From DATFFO01 sp963772815 (GTDB lineage Bacteria; Actinomycetota; Acidimicrobiia; Spongiisociales; ZC4RG35), in the NCBI GenBank assembly GCA_963772815.1, contig CAVYYV010000005.1, positions 310,001 through 374,000 on the forward strand: a stretch of DNA of 64,000 nucleotides, read 5' to 3'. The position numbers and the translations under genes were made by a program. Each line of letters opens with the position of its first letter. The first letter of the stretch is position 1. The notes beneath the pieces were generated by a model that had not been told where the DNA came from, did no database searches, and saw nothing but the letters and a program-made list of their open reading frames with translations. Of the stretch, positions 54,035 through 62,614 are shown piece after piece.

Positions 54035-54063
54035 GGGCCCCCGGTTCGCCGGGGGCCCGTTTT
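54035..54063 (+). terminator. rho-independent terminator of dctP
   Basis: GGGCCCCCGG-TTCG-CCGGGGGCCC (54035-54058) followed by GTTTT: 10-bp perfect stem with T-tail, 25 bp after the dctP stop and before the convergent dctM stop. Confidence 0.85.
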
Positions 54064-54087
54064 GGCGTCTCGCCAGCGTTCGCTGAT

Positions 54088-55446
54088 CTAACCGGCGCCC
54101 AGCCCCCCGCCCAATCCGGCCAGATGCACCATCCAGGTCACGCTGGCCGGGATCAGGGCCACCAGGATCAGCCCCACACCCTGCAAGGCCATGAAGGGGA
54201 AGGCTCCGAGGTGTATGTCCTTGGTCTTGATCTCGGGTGGAGCCACCGACTGGAGGTAGAAGAGCGAGAACCCGACCGGGGGCGAAATGAAGGCGATGTT
54301 GAGGTTGATCGCCATCATCACCGTGAACCAGACCAGGTCCACCCCCAGCGCCTGGGCGGCGGGCACGAACAGGGGCATGACGATGAAGGAGATCTCGAGG
54401 AACTCGAGGTTGATGCCGAGGAGGAAGACGATCACGTTGGCGGCGACGATGAATCCCCACTTACCTCCGGGAAGGTTGAGCAGCCAACCCGTGATCAGGT
54501 CCTGGCCGCCGAGACGATCGAAGAGGAGGGCGAAGAAAGTGGAGCAAAACAGGATCTGGAGCACCAGGGCAGTGATCTGGGTGGTGGCGACCGCGGCTTC
54601 CCTGATCATCTTCCAGGAGAAGTTGCGGTAGCCGATCGCAAGGAGGACCGCACCCAGGGCACCGACCGATCCCGCCTCGGAGGCGGTGGCCAGACCGAAG
54701 AAGATCGAGCCGAGGACCGCGAAGATCAGCGCCAGTGATGGCACGATGGAGAGGAAGGCCTCCTTGGCCAGCGCCGCTCCCGCCAGGGTGCGCTCTTCCT
54801 TGGGGATGGGTGGGGCAGTACCGGGCCGCAGGTAGGCGATGATGACCGCATAGGCGGCGTAGAGGATCGCCAGCATGATCCCGGGAATGAGGGCACCGGC
54901 GAAGAGCTGACCCACCGAGACGGGCAAGAAGGTGGCCAGCACGATCAGCACCAGACTGGGAGGAATGAGCTGGGCCAGGGTGCCTGAGGCGATGATTACG
55001 CCGGTGGCCAACTTGTGGTCGTAGTTGTAGCGCACCATCACCGGCAAGGAGAGGATGCCCATGACGATGACAGTCGCTGCCACGACACCGGTCGCGGCGG
55101 CGAGCAGGGTGCCGACGAACACCACCGCGATGGCCATGCCGCCCTTGATCGGGCCCATCAACATGCCAATCGAGGTGAGCAATCGCTCGGCCAGGCCCGA
55201 TTTCTCGAATACCGCCCCCATGAAGACGAAGAAGGGGATGGCGAGGAAAGTGAAGTTGGCCATCGAGCTGGCAAACCACTTGTTGAACAGGCCATTCAAG
55301 ATCGCCGGGTCGAGAGCGCCTGTGAAATAGCCGAGGACGAAGAACACGAAGGCAGTTCCGGCGAACGAGAAGGCGACCGGGTAGCCCAGCATGATCACCA
55401 CCATGAAGACGAGGAACATGATGATCGCCAGCCACTCAGCACTCAC
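54088..55446 (-). CDS. dctM: TRAP transporter large permease, DctM type
   Basis: 452 residues with about 12 hydrophobic helices typical of DctM, including the GGMAIAVVFVGTLLAAATGVVAATV and GTLAQLIPPSLVLIVLATFLPVSVGQLF segments (split) that line the ion-coupled pathway and a second repeat with SEAGSVGALGAVL. Works with DctQ and a soluble binding protein to import organic acids using an ion gradient. GTG start at 55446 with GGGAGAGGGAG upstream. Confidence 0.93.
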   Translation of the reverse strand: MSAEWLAIIMFLVFMVVIMLGYPVAFSFAGTAFVFFVLGYFTGALDPAILNGLFNKWFASSMANFTFLAIPFFVFMGAVFEKSGLAERLLTSIGMLMGPIKGGMAIAVVFVGTLLAAATGVVAATVIVMGILSLPVMVRYNYDHKLATGVIIASGTLAQLIPPSLVLIVLATFLPVSVGQLFAGALIPGIMLAILYAAYAVIIAYLRPGTAPPIPKEERTLAGAALAKEAFLSIVPSLALIFAVLGSIFFGLATASEAGSVGALGAVLLAIGYRNFSWKMIREAAVATTQITALVLQILFCSTFFALLFDRLGGQDLITGWLLNLPGGKWGFIVAANVIVFLLGINLEFLEISFIVMPLFVPAAQALGVDLVWFTVMMAINLNIAFISPPVGFSLFYLQSVAPPEIKTKDIHLGAFPFMALQGVGLILVALIPASVTWMVHLAGLGGGLGAG

Positions 55447-55465
55447 GCTCGGCTCCCTCTCCCGA

Positions 55466-55605
55466 TCATTCCACCCGCACCGGGGCCTTGGACACGTCGT
55501 AGCGCTCCTTGCCCCGCAGGACCCGGACGAGCTTGATCATCTCGGCCAGCGTCTGGAGGGAGAGGAGGGCGAAGGCCACCAGGATCACGCTCTTGATCGG
55601 ATAGC
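55466..55605 (-). pseudogene. dctQ: DctQ, C-terminal segment displaced by frameshift
   Basis: About 46 codons (YPIKSVILVAFALLSLQTLA then EMIKLVRVLRGKERYD) forming the fourth helix and tail of the small TRAP permease. They are one frame away from the first part; one missing base at about 55603-55610 explains the break. dctM starts 20 bp downstream. Confidence 0.65.
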
Positions 55606-56076
55606 ACGCGGCAGCCCGCTTGGATCGGGCGAGCCCTCCTTCACCTGCCAGGAGAAGAGGATCGGGCTGATGGAGACCCAGATGCCGATGACGCAGAAGG
55701 GAATCAGCCCGATCAGATGGCCCACGAAATCGATCAAGGCCTTGGTCTTCTCGCTCCGATTGGCGAACCAGAAGTCCACCCGCACGTTGACCTGGTTCTT
55801 GAGAATGTAGGCGAAGGCAAACAGGAAGATCAGCGAGTAGAGGTACCACTGGCCTTCGATGAGAGCATTACTGGTGAGCTGCTGATGCACCGAGGCGCCC
55901 ACCCGGCGTAGAACCACGTTGACAAAGCCCATCAAGATGGTGGGGACGACCAGCCACACCGAGACCTTGCCGAAGAACTCTGATATGGCTTCGATGCCGT
56001 TGATGAACCAACCGTGATCGAGCGGAGCTCCCGCCTTGTCTCTCCGCCGTCCGTCCTCGGGAATGTCGGTGGCCAT
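55585..56076 (-). CDS. dctQ: TRAP transporter small permease, DctQ type (frameshifted)
   Basis: 163 residues in this frame, of which ~157 are sensible: helices around VWLVVPTILMGFVNVVLRR, YLYSLIFLFAFAYILKNQ and IGLIPFCVIGIWVSISPIL (quoted in part), with the typical NVRVDFW sequence after helix 2. The last helix is in the next frame. The gene 55466-56076 is 611 bases, one short of a multiple of three. ATG at 56076, TAGGGT 9 nt upstream. Partner of DctM. Confidence 0.78.
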   Translation of the reverse strand: MATDIPEDGRRRDKAGAPLDHGWFINGIEAISEFFGKVSVWLVVPTILMGFVNVVLRRVGASVHQQLTSNALIEGQWYLYSLIFLFAFAYILKNQVNVRVDFWFANRSEKTKALIDFVGHLIGLIPFCVIGIWVSISPILFSWQVKEGSPDPSGLPRAIRSRA

Positions 56077-56085
56077 CGCTCGGGG

Positions 56086-56091
56086 ACCCTA
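56086..56091 (-). promoter_or_regulatory. -10 box TAGGGT, leaderless start of dctQM
   Basis: TAGGGT on the minus strand lies 9 nt before the dctQ ATG at 56076. Confidence 0.4.
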
Positions 56092-56125
56092 CCGCCCCGG
56101 ATTGCCCCGAGGCGGCCAAACCGCC

Positions 56126-56692
56126 CTACTCGTTGACCGCCGCCCCTCCCCATCGTCTCACCAGGTCGACGGCGGCCGGGGACAGGTCAATGTCGCTTAC
56201 GTGGATTATCCGCTCACCGCGAACCACCTGCACCACGGTCTCGGCGAACTGTTCGGAGGGAGTATCGAACCACACGTCTCCCTGATGCCAATCCTGATCG
56301 GGCGGAAAGCCCTGGATAGCCATGAACCTGGCCCCGATCTCATCCACGACCGGGCAGGAGGCTTCGAGATGATGGCCGAACTCGTGCATGAGCGATTCGG
56401 GGAAACGGCGGGGCGAGGTGGGTACCAGGACACGGATGACGTGATCGGAGAAGCTGTAGGAGGCGTCGCCGTCGGGAAGCTCGCTCACCGCCACCAGGTC
56501 GACGTCACCCAGGCAGTCGCGCTGGTTGGGGAAGGCGGCCACGAAGTCGGCCCAGGAATCCTCGATGATCGTCATCGCCTGCGGAGGAAACTTCTGGCTG
56601 AGACGCAGCACCGGTCCTCCCCCACTATTGGCCCACAGAACCCCCCCAATCACCCCCACCACCACTACCGCCAAGACCACCGACCTGCGCAC
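56126..56692 (-). CDS. exported putative zinc metalloprotease
   Basis: 188 residues: N-terminal signal or anchor helix (VVLAVVVVGVIGGVLWA), then a short domain with the zinc motif HEFGH in ESLMHEFGHHLEAS (~residue 100) and a downstream SEQFAETVV that could give the third zinc ligand, as in gluzincin-like mini-proteases. Substrate unknown. GTG start at 56692 with a TAG codon directly before it in frame; the 51-bp palindromic element lies just upstream. Confidence 0.7.
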   Translation of the reverse strand: MRRSVVLAVVVVGVIGGVLWANSGGGPVLRLSQKFPPQAMTIIEDSWADFVAAFPNQRDCLGDVDLVAVSELPDGDASYSFSDHVIRVLVPTSPRRFPESLMHEFGHHLEASCPVVDEIGARFMAIQGFPPDQDWHQGDVWFDTPSEQFAETVVQVVRGERIIHVSDIDLSPAAVDLVRRWGGAAVNE

Positions 56693-56698
56693 CTATGT

Positions 56699-56749
56699 GT
56701 TTTTATCAGCAAAACGGGACCCAGGAGGGTCCGTTTTGCAGGGGAGAAT
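56699..56749 (-). repeat. 51-bp palindromic element, copy A
   Basis: Matches 62615-62665 in inverted orientation at 50 of 51 bases; the only difference is in the loop. Stem GCAAAACGG(G)ACCC / GGGTCCGTTTTGC with one bulged G. It abuts the stop of the histidine kinase gene. Confidence 0.85.
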
Positions 56750-56750
56750 C

Positions 56751-58193
56751 TCAGACGGGGCGATTCTCACGAGACTTGTGGATCTGATGGATCTGTCGGG
56801 CCTGGTGAGACCCGTCCGACGCTGGGCCGGTTGCGGGCGGGGCCGGAAGGGCCACCTCCACCACCAGCCCCCCCTCCTGAGCGTCTTGCAGGGTGACGGT
56901 ACCGTCGTGGGCATCGGCGATCGCCTTGACGATCGAAAGCCCGAGGCCGCTACCGGCCGATGAGTTGTCGCCCCGCCAGAACCTATCCAGCGCCCGGCGC
57001 TTCTCCTCGTCCGAGAGGCCAGGGCCGGAGTCTGCAACAGACAGGATCAGGTTTTCCTCACGCCGGTCCAGCGAAACCGCGATGTTGCCCCCGGCGGGGG
57101 TGGCCGCGATGGCGTTGTCGATGAGGTTGTCGAGGATCTGGTCGATCGCGCCCGGTATGAGGAGTACCGGTGCGATCGGCTCGTGCTGAACGGATCGCAA
57201 TGTCACCGAGGTCTCAGCCGCGACAGCGGACCAGATCTCCACTCGGTCCTCGACCACCTCCTCCACCGGCACGGCCTCCCGATCGGGCTGCAGGTCGGTC
57301 CGCGCCAGCCGCAGAAGCTGACCGACGAGGGCGCCGAGCCGTTCGGTCTCTTCGATGGCTGCGTTGATCTCAGCCTCCTGTCCGGGCCGGACATCGGCCT
57401 CGGCCAGGTTCTCGAGGCGAAGGCGCAGCGCGGTCAGTGGTGTCCGAAGCTGGTGAGAGGCGTCGGCGACGAAGGCGCGCTGAGCTCGGAGCATCTCATC
57501 CAGGCGACGCGCCATCCCGTTCAGGGTCTCGGCCAGCTCTACCACCTCTGGCGGGGCGTCCCTCGGGGCCGGCTTGGCGCCGAGGTTTCCCGACGCAAAC
57601 GAGTGCGCCGCATCCTCCAACTCGCGAAGCGGCCGCGAAACCGAGCGAGCCAGCGTGGATCCCACGGCCGCTACCGCCACCAGGATGACCCCGGCCACGG
57701 CCGCCAGGCCAAACCAGAATTGGTGAATCCGACTCTCCACCTGGGTGATGGGGAGGGTCAGCCGGAGTGCACCGTGGACCACGCCTCCCGAGGCCACCGG
57801 CACCGCCACGTAGAGGAAGTCGATCCCCAGCGTGTCGGAATGACGGGTGCCCTGGGACCTCACGCCCGTGAGGGCTGTGGCGATCTCGGGACGGGTGGAG
57901 AAGTCGCGGTCCACCGGTGCGTCCGTGTCGAGCAGCGCTATGCCGTTGGTGTCCACCAGGACGACCCTGGCTCCGGTGCGAGCCCGATACTCCTCGGCGG
58001 CGGTGGGGCGTAGAGGCGCTCCCGAGTCCAGAACGTCCTCGTAGGTAGTGGCCAGCACCGCTGCGTCCGATGCAACGGCATTTGTGAACCGGTCCCGTTC
58101 CCGGGTAGCGAAGAAGAAGGCGAGAGGTATCTCCAGCACCAGGATGATGAACAGTGCCAGGGTGAGATAACTGATCAGGATGCGGCGGTTCAC
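56751..58193 (-). CDS. sensor histidine kinase
   Basis: 480 residues: membrane helix (~8-30), extracellular sensor region (~31-165), second helix (~168-190), HAMP (SRPLRELEDAAHSFASGNLG), H-box FVADASHQLRTPLTALRL (phospho-His), N-box NLIDNAI, G1 DSGPGLS and G2 GSGLGLSIV. The sensor part includes DTNGIALLDTDAPVD, like a small PAS/Cache-type fold. GTG start overlaps the response-regulator stop (GTGA). Likely controls the divergent operon at 58984-61516. Confidence 0.93.
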   Translation of the reverse strand: MNRRILISYLTLALFIILVLEIPLAFFFATRERDRFTNAVASDAAVLATTYEDVLDSGAPLRPTAAEEYRARTGARVVLVDTNGIALLDTDAPVDRDFSTRPEIATALTGVRSQGTRHSDTLGIDFLYVAVPVASGGVVHGALRLTLPITQVESRIHQFWFGLAAVAGVILVAVAAVGSTLARSVSRPLRELEDAAHSFASGNLGAKPAPRDAPPEVVELAETLNGMARRLDEMLRAQRAFVADASHQLRTPLTALRLRLENLAEADVRPGQEAEINAAIEETERLGALVGQLLRLARTDLQPDREAVPVEEVVEDRVEIWSAVAAETSVTLRSVQHEPIAPVLLIPGAIDQILDNLIDNAIAATPAGGNIAVSLDRREENLILSVADSGPGLSDEEKRRALDRFWRGDNSSAGSGLGLSIVKAIADAHDGTVTLQDAQEGGLVVEVALPAPPATGPASDGSHQARQIHQIHKSRENRPV

Positions 58194-58573
58194 TGCGCGG
58201 CGGGCTCCGCCGCCACCCTGAAGCCGACACCGCGGATCGTTTCGATGACTTCAGCGCCCAGCTTGCGCCGCAACGAGGCCACGTGAACGTCGAGGGTCTT
58301 AGTCGATCCCCACCAGTGCTCGTCCCAGACGGATTCGAGGATTCGCTCCCTGGAAAAGACCGCTCCCGGGTCGCTCGCCAGGAAGACGAGCAAGTCGTAT
58401 TCCTTGGGAGTGAGCGAAACGGGCTCGCCATCCACGGTCACCTCCCGCGTGCGTCGGTCGACCGTCACGCGCCCCAGGACCTGGGTCGTGGTCGTGACGG
58501 GGGCTGCCGACGCGCGGCGCAGCACCGCCCTTATCCGGGCGACAAGCTCGCGATACCCGAATGGCTTCACCAC
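58190..58573 (-). CDS. OmpR-type response regulator, DNA-binding part (frameshifted)
   Basis: Carries the end of the receiver (KPFGYRELVARIRAVLRR, with the conserved Lys-Pro) and a winged-helix output domain (LTPKEYDLLVFLASDPGAVFS, then TLDVHVASLRRKLG and TIRGVGFRV). Coding in this frame starts near 58630; the preceding part lies in the next frame. Full gene 58190-58856 is 667 bases, one over a multiple of three. Confidence 0.78.
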   Translation of the reverse strand: MVKPFGYRELVARIRAVLRRASAAPVTTTTQVLGRVTVDRRTREVTVDGEPVSLTPKEYDLLVFLASDPGAVFSRERILESVWDEHWWGSTKTLDVHVASLRRKLGAEVIETIRGVGFRVAAEPAAQ

Positions 58574-58577
58574 ATAG

Positions 58578-58856
58578 TCATCCGCCCCGATCTCGAGCAG
58601 TGTGACACGGTCGATCTCGTCGCCCGCGCGCCGTGACCACGATGATCGGCACCTCGGACCTCTCCCGCAGCCGCCGGGCCACGGTTTGGCCGTCGAGATC
58701 GGGAAGACCTAGGTCCAGGAGTACCAGATCACCCGGGTCCGCCTCGAGGGCAGCCGCACCCGTTTCGGCCAGAGCAACCGTGAAACCCTCCCGCTCCAGG
58801 CCACGACACAGAGGGTCCGAGATCGTGTGATCGTCCTCGACCACCAGCAATCGCAT
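58578..58856 (-). CDS. OmpR-type response regulator, receiver part (frameshifted)
   Basis: MRLLVVEDDHTISDPL with acidic pocket EDD, phospho-acceptor Asp in LVLLDLGLPDLDG (~residue 50) and conserved Thr in PIIVVTARG. After VVTARG the frame is lost; removing one G within 58621-58631 restores GDEIDRVTLLEIGADDYVVKPFG. Start ATG 58856. Forms a two-component system with the kinase at 56751. Confidence 0.78.
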   Translation of the reverse strand: MRLLVVEDDHTISDPLCRGLEREGFTVALAETGAAALEADPGDLVLLDLGLPDLDGQTVARRLRERSEVPIIVVTARGRRDRPCHTARDRGG

Positions 58857-58983
58857 GCAGATAGCTTGGCATCCAGGGTCGGAGTAGTCGTATTTCTTAA
58901 CCGATTCTTGGTTTTCGCTTGACTCCCTCTTTCCAACCCTTCTCGTAGGTTGTACACCGCCAAGCCACTTCGAAAGGGTTCCA

Positions 58984-59565
58984 ATGAAGCACCGGACAGG
59001 ACTAATCACCGCCGCTTCGGTAGTGGGTGTGCTGGCGGCAGGCTCGGTCGCAATAGGTGCCAACCTAGGCATCCTCAACGCTTCCGGCAGCGATGCCGTG
59101 GGCTCTCTGAGCGTTGCCACAACCCAGCCGAGCGCCCAGGTGGAACAGGTGGTTGATGACGCTCAGGCCACCTCGACCAGCAGCACACAAACCACCCAGG
59201 CCCAGCCCAACCAGTCCGACTATCAGGTGGAAGACGCCGGGACGGTCAGCGTCAGCTGGGACCAGACCGGGATCATCGACGCCACTACCCAGCCCGCGGC
59301 GGGCTGGTCGTCCACGATCGACGCCCTTGCCCCCGACGGGGTGGCGATCAGCTTCACGGACGGCAGCACCACTTACACCTTCACCGCCCAACCCGATGAA
59401 CAGGGCCAACTCACGGTCGACGTCGTCCAGCCCATTGTGGAGATCGTTACCCAGCCGGCGACCAATTCCTCGGGCAGCGTTTCGCCTCCCGCCAACACCA
59501 GCTCCAACCAGGGCGAGCACGAGGACGACTATGGGGAGCACGAGGGTCGCAATGACGACGACTGA
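58984..59565 (+). CDS. secreted Thr/Ser-rich protein of unknown function
   Basis: 193 residues. N-terminal signal or anchor (MKHRTGLITAASVVGVLAAG ... GANLG), a low-complexity Thr/Gln/Ser linker (~50-75), a possible beta domain (~80-150: TVSVSWDQTG, GVAISFTDGSTTYTFT) and an acidic His/Asp/Glu tail (GEHEDDYGEHEGRNDDD). GAAAGGG is 5-7 nt before the ATG. Divergent from the response regulator, so probably its target. No SGAT-type flavin site is seen. Confidence 0.7.
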   Translation: MKHRTGLITAASVVGVLAAGSVAIGANLGILNASGSDAVGSLSVATTQPSAQVEQVVDDAQATSTSSTQTTQAQPNQSDYQVEDAGTVSVSWDQTGIIDATTQPAAGWSSTIDALAPDGVAISFTDGSTTYTFTAQPDEQGQLTVDVVQPIVEIVTQPATNSSGSVSPPANTSSNQGEHEDDYGEHEGRNDDD

Positions 59566-60046
59566 GAGAAAACCCCTCACTCCCGAGGAGCGGGCGGCCC
59601 GACTGGAGGCGCTCCGTCAACGGCGTCAACCCCGGTCCCAGACCGAGTCCAAATCCACCTTGGTCGATGCCGCACCCTCTCCGGAGCGCAAGACCAGAAA
59701 GCGCAAAGCCCATCCCGCCCGCAACTCCCGAGCCGCTGCCACGGGCCTGGCGGGAGGCCTGACTGTCGGATTGATCGCAGGCTTGGCCGCTACCGGCGCC
59801 GCCTCCTCTCCCGTTGCCCAGGTGGTTGAGGCGCCGGTAGCGGCCACGACGAACCAGCCTGCCGCAACACCACCTCCGACGACGCAGGCTCCCCAGACCA
59901 CAGCCGCCCAGCCCTCGACGACGGCCCCCTCCACCACCCAGGGCCCGGTGGCTCTCACGGCCCGTCGTCAGGTCCAGACTCGAGTGGTCCAGGTGCAGCC
60001 CGCCACTCGTCCAGCGGCAGTGAGCCGGACAAATGGCAGTCGTTGA
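59552..60046 (+). CDS. single-pass membrane protein with basic N-terminus and Pro/Thr-rich tail
   Basis: 164 residues: cytoplasmic-looking charged region (~1-60, many Arg/Lys/Glu), one membrane helix (AAATGLAGGLTVGLIAGLAA, ~62-81) and an outside Ala/Pro/Thr-rich tail ending in basic residues. The ATG at 59552 overlaps the upstream gene by 14 bp. It precedes apbE, again with a 14-bp overlap, so it is part of the same operon. Function unknown. Confidence 0.65.
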   Translation: MTTTERKPLTPEERAARLEALRQRRQPRSQTESKSTLVDAAPSPERKTRKRKAHPARNSRAAATGLAGGLTVGLIAGLAATGAASSPVAQVVEAPVAATTNQPAATPPPTTQAPQTTAAQPSTTAPSTTQGPVALTARRQVQTRVVQVQPATRPAAVSRTNGSR

Positions 60047-60935
60047 GGCACGCCACCGGGCCATGGCATCGGCGGTGCACGTAGCGGTGGTGGGCGGTTC
60101 GGCCGACCTGGCCGATCACGCCCTGACCCGGCTCGACTATCTCGAGCAGAAATGGAGCAGGTTCCTCACGGGCAGCGACATCGACCGGCTCAACCATGCC
60201 GACGGCGCCTGGACGGAGGTCGACCCATCGACGGTCACTCTCCTCACCGCCATGCGCCGAAGCTGGTCCATGACTCAGGGTCTGGTTGACCCAACCATCC
60301 TGCCCTCCCTCGTGGCGGCCGGATACGCGGCGAGCATCGACGATCCGACCCGGATTACCCACCTGCCCGAAGGGCGGTCTTCCGGTGCCGGCCTGGCCGA
60401 TCTGGAGATCGACGAGGAGGGCCGGGCCCGCATCGGTGGCAGCGTCGGCCTGGATCCGGGTTGCATCGGAAAAGGCCTGGCTGCGGACATCGTCTCTGAG
60501 GAGCTGATCCTGGCCGGAGCCGATGCCGCCCTCGTCAACGTCGGCGGCGACCTGAGCATGTCGGGCATGGCCGACCCCGCTTGGCATGTGGAGGTCGAGC
60601 ACCCGATCAACCCCGAGCTCACCTCTCTGACTCTGTCGCTTGTGGCGGGCGGCGTCGCCACCTCCAGCACCCGCACACGCACCTGGGAGCAGGACAGAGT
60701 GAGGCGTCACCACACCATCGATCCGAGGACCGGCCTGCCCGCCACAACCGATGTGGCGTCTGTGACCACCATCTCCGACATGGCTGCCGATGCCGAAGCA
60801 TGGGCAACGGCGGCGCTGATTGTCGGCGCCGGTCCCGCCTATGAGATGCTCGTGGCTGCCGGCGTGGACGGGATCATCGGCACCGCATCCGGAGCGGTTC
60901 TCCAGACCCCCGGCCTGATCGCGAAGGCATCATGA
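60033..60935 (+). CDS. apbE: ApbE-family FAD:protein FMN transferase
   Basis: 300 residues, ApbE fold with Gly-rich flavin site (GCIGKGLAADIV) and the metal/flavin motif HHTIDPRTGLPA, plus the later DMAADAEAWATAALIVG block. It moves FMN from FAD to a Thr of an acceptor protein. There is no signal peptide or lipobox, unlike many ApbE proteins, so it would act in the cytoplasm unless exported otherwise. ATGA overlap with the downstream ferric-reductase-like gene. Confidence 0.9.
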   Translation: MAVVEARHRAMASAVHVAVVGGSADLADHALTRLDYLEQKWSRFLTGSDIDRLNHADGAWTEVDPSTVTLLTAMRRSWSMTQGLVDPTILPSLVAAGYAASIDDPTRITHLPEGRSSGAGLADLEIDEEGRARIGGSVGLDPGCIGKGLAADIVSEELILAGADAALVNVGGDLSMSGMADPAWHVEVEHPINPELTSLTLSLVAGGVATSSTRTRTWEQDRVRRHHTIDPRTGLPATTDVASVTTISDMAADAEAWATAALIVGAGPAYEMLVAAGVDGIIGTASGAVLQTPGLIAKAS

Positions 60936-61516
60936 ACGGCCAGTTCTGGTGGTTCCTGGCCCGCTCGAGCGGCATAACGGCCCTGGTGATGGTGGCGGCC
61001 AGCGTGCTTTGGGGCCTTTTCCTCTCGTCACGACTTCTGCAGAGCAAACGTCGGCCTGCCTGGCTGCTCGACCTGCACCGCTGGCTGGGCGGGCTCTCTG
61101 TTCTGACGGTGGGCGCCCACATCCTGGCGATCGCCGCCGATTCGTATGTCCCGTTCTCACCCGCCGCCCTATTCGTACCAGGTGTTGCCAGCTGGCATCC
61201 GGTGGCCGTGGCTTGGGGAATCGTGGCCTTCTGGCTGTTGGCCGCAGTCCAGATCACATCGTTGATGATGCGTCGGCTGCCTCGCAAGTGGTGGCGCCGG
61301 ATCCATTTCACGTCCTATGTTGTGTTCTGGGCAGCGGCGATCCACGGGGCGATGGCGGGCAGCGACTCGGGCCTGCCTGGTTATCGAATCGTCGCCGTGA
61401 GCCTGATCCTCATCGTCTCGTTCGCCACCGTGTATCGGGCAATCACCACGAAAAGTGCCAACCACTCACGAAAGCCCGCAACGGTGCGCAGCATCACGGA
61501 GGGTCGGGCAGCCTGA
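60932..61516 (+). CDS. ferric-reductase-like transmembrane protein
   Basis: 194 residues, about six membrane helices. Histidines positioned to hold b-type heme: LDLHRWLGGLSVLTVGAHI and RRIHFTSYVVFWAAAIHGA, each with two His one helical turn set apart, as in the ferric reductase/YedZ superfamily. It would carry electrons across the membrane, possibly to a flavinylated partner made by ApbE. Translationally coupled to apbE. Its stop directly abuts the convergent epimerase stop (TGATCA). Confidence 0.85.
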   Translation: MNGQFWWFLARSSGITALVMVAASVLWGLFLSSRLLQSKRRPAWLLDLHRWLGGLSVLTVGAHILAIAADSYVPFSPAALFVPGVASWHPVAVAWGIVAFWLLAAVQITSLMMRRLPRKWWRRIHFTSYVVFWAAAIHGAMAGSDSGLPGYRIVAVSLILIVSFATVYRAITTKSANHSRKPATVRSITEGRAA

Positions 61517-62560
61517 TCAGGGCCGGCCGGCCAGATAGCGATCCTCGGCGAAGTAGTCGAGCATCGGTCCGAAGTACTCCTGGTCGAGACCATCGAGTGT
61601 GGAGAGGCCGGCTTCGACTCGCGCCCTGTTGGCCAGCCACTCCAAAGACTCGGCCACCGTGGAGGCGTAGTCGCCGACCGGCGCATATCCCAAGCGGGTC
61701 GCTGCGGTCGTGTCCAGGACGATCGGGAAGGCGGTCTCCCAGGGGTGGCGACCCAGGGCGGGGTGGGTGCCGTCATCGAGGAGGATCTCCTCCCGGTCGT
61801 GGCGGAGGAGGCGGGCGATGATGCGCGATATCTCGAGAGCGCTGGGCGCGTCGGGGTCGGCGCAGTTCAGCACCCGCCGGCCTGGCCGGCTCGCGACCAC
61901 CTCGATGAGAGCAGCCAGGTTGGAGGCGGCCGTCGTGTGGTCAACGCCCGAGCCACGAGCGGCCAGGAACACAGCCTGGCGCTTGTCGAGCGCCCGTTTT
62001 ACGAACACCCACTCCCGGGGCCTGGAACCACCAGATCCGTGCACCTTCGATGCCCGGATCACCGTTACAGGTCCGGCACTGTCCAACAAGACCTGCTCGG
62101 CGGCCACTTTGTTGGCTCCGTATCCGTCCGGAGTCGTGTAATCACCGTCGCCCGGGGCCAGGGTGGGCTGTGTCTCTCTGATCCGATCTGGGAAGTGCGG
62201 AGCGGCCGCCGAGTTGACGTGGTTCCCCGCCTCGTCCACATAGACAGCCTTGCTCGAGATCATCACACAGGAGCCGAACCCGGGCAGCAGGGGCAGCAGG
62301 GGCAGCAGTCTACGGGCGTCTTCGGCCGTGTAGCACACGCAGTCGACCAGCAGATCGCCTCCGTCGGCAGCTATCTCCCCGAGGCGGTCGGGCTGGCGGG
62401 CGTCGGCGGCCGCGAAGATCACCCCAGCCGCGGCCAGGTCGGACGGAAAGTGCGAGGGGTTCCGACCGACTACCCGGACGCTCCATTCCGACTGCACCAG
62501 GCGCGTGGCCGTGGCGCGACCGATCGTCCCGGTGCCACCCAGGATCAGGGCCGTGGGCAT
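61517..62560 (-). CDS. NAD(P)-dependent epimerase/reductase (extended SDR)
   Basis: 347 residues. Rossmann start LILGGTGTIGRATATRL (TGxxGxxG-type) and a YGANKVAAEQ-type catalytic segment (Tyr and Lys four residues apart). Family members change sugars attached to nucleotides or reduce small carbonyls; substrate unclear. A 9-bp unit GGGCAGCAG is repeated three times at 62282-62308 in frame, coding LLPLLPLLP. ATG at 62560 with TAGCCT 6 nt upstream. Confidence 0.83.
   Translation of the reverse strand: MPTALILGGTGTIGRATATRLVQSEWSVRVVGRNPSHFPSDLAAAGVIFAAADARQPDRLGEIAADGGDLLVDCVCYTAEDARRLLPLLPLLPGFGSCVMISSKAVYVDEAGNHVNSAAAPHFPDRIRETQPTLAPGDGDYTTPDGYGANKVAAEQVLLDSAGPVTVIRASKVHGSGGSRPREWVFVKRALDKRQAVFLAARGSGVDHTTAASNLAALIEVVASRPGRRVLNCADPDAPSALEISRIIARLLRHDREEILLDDGTHPALGRHPWETAFPIVLDTTAATRLGYAPVGDYASTVAESLEWLANRARVEAGLSTLDGLDQEYFGPMLDYFAEDRYLAGRP
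62282..62308. repeat. 9-bp tandem repeat x3 inside the epimerase gene
   Basis: Three perfect copies of GGGCAGCAG; in-frame, so copy-number change would add or remove LLP units without breaking the gene. Confidence 0.8.
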
Positions 62561-62566
62561 GGAGGG

Positions 62567-62572
62567 AGGCTA
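62567..62572 (-). promoter_or_regulatory. -10 box TAGCCT, leaderless start
   Basis: TAGCCT on the minus strand lies 6 nt before the epimerase ATG at 62560. Confidence 0.45.
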
Positions 62573-62614
62573 CCTGGAGGCGTTGCGAACCCGGGCCTTT
62601 GGGGGTGGAGTCGC

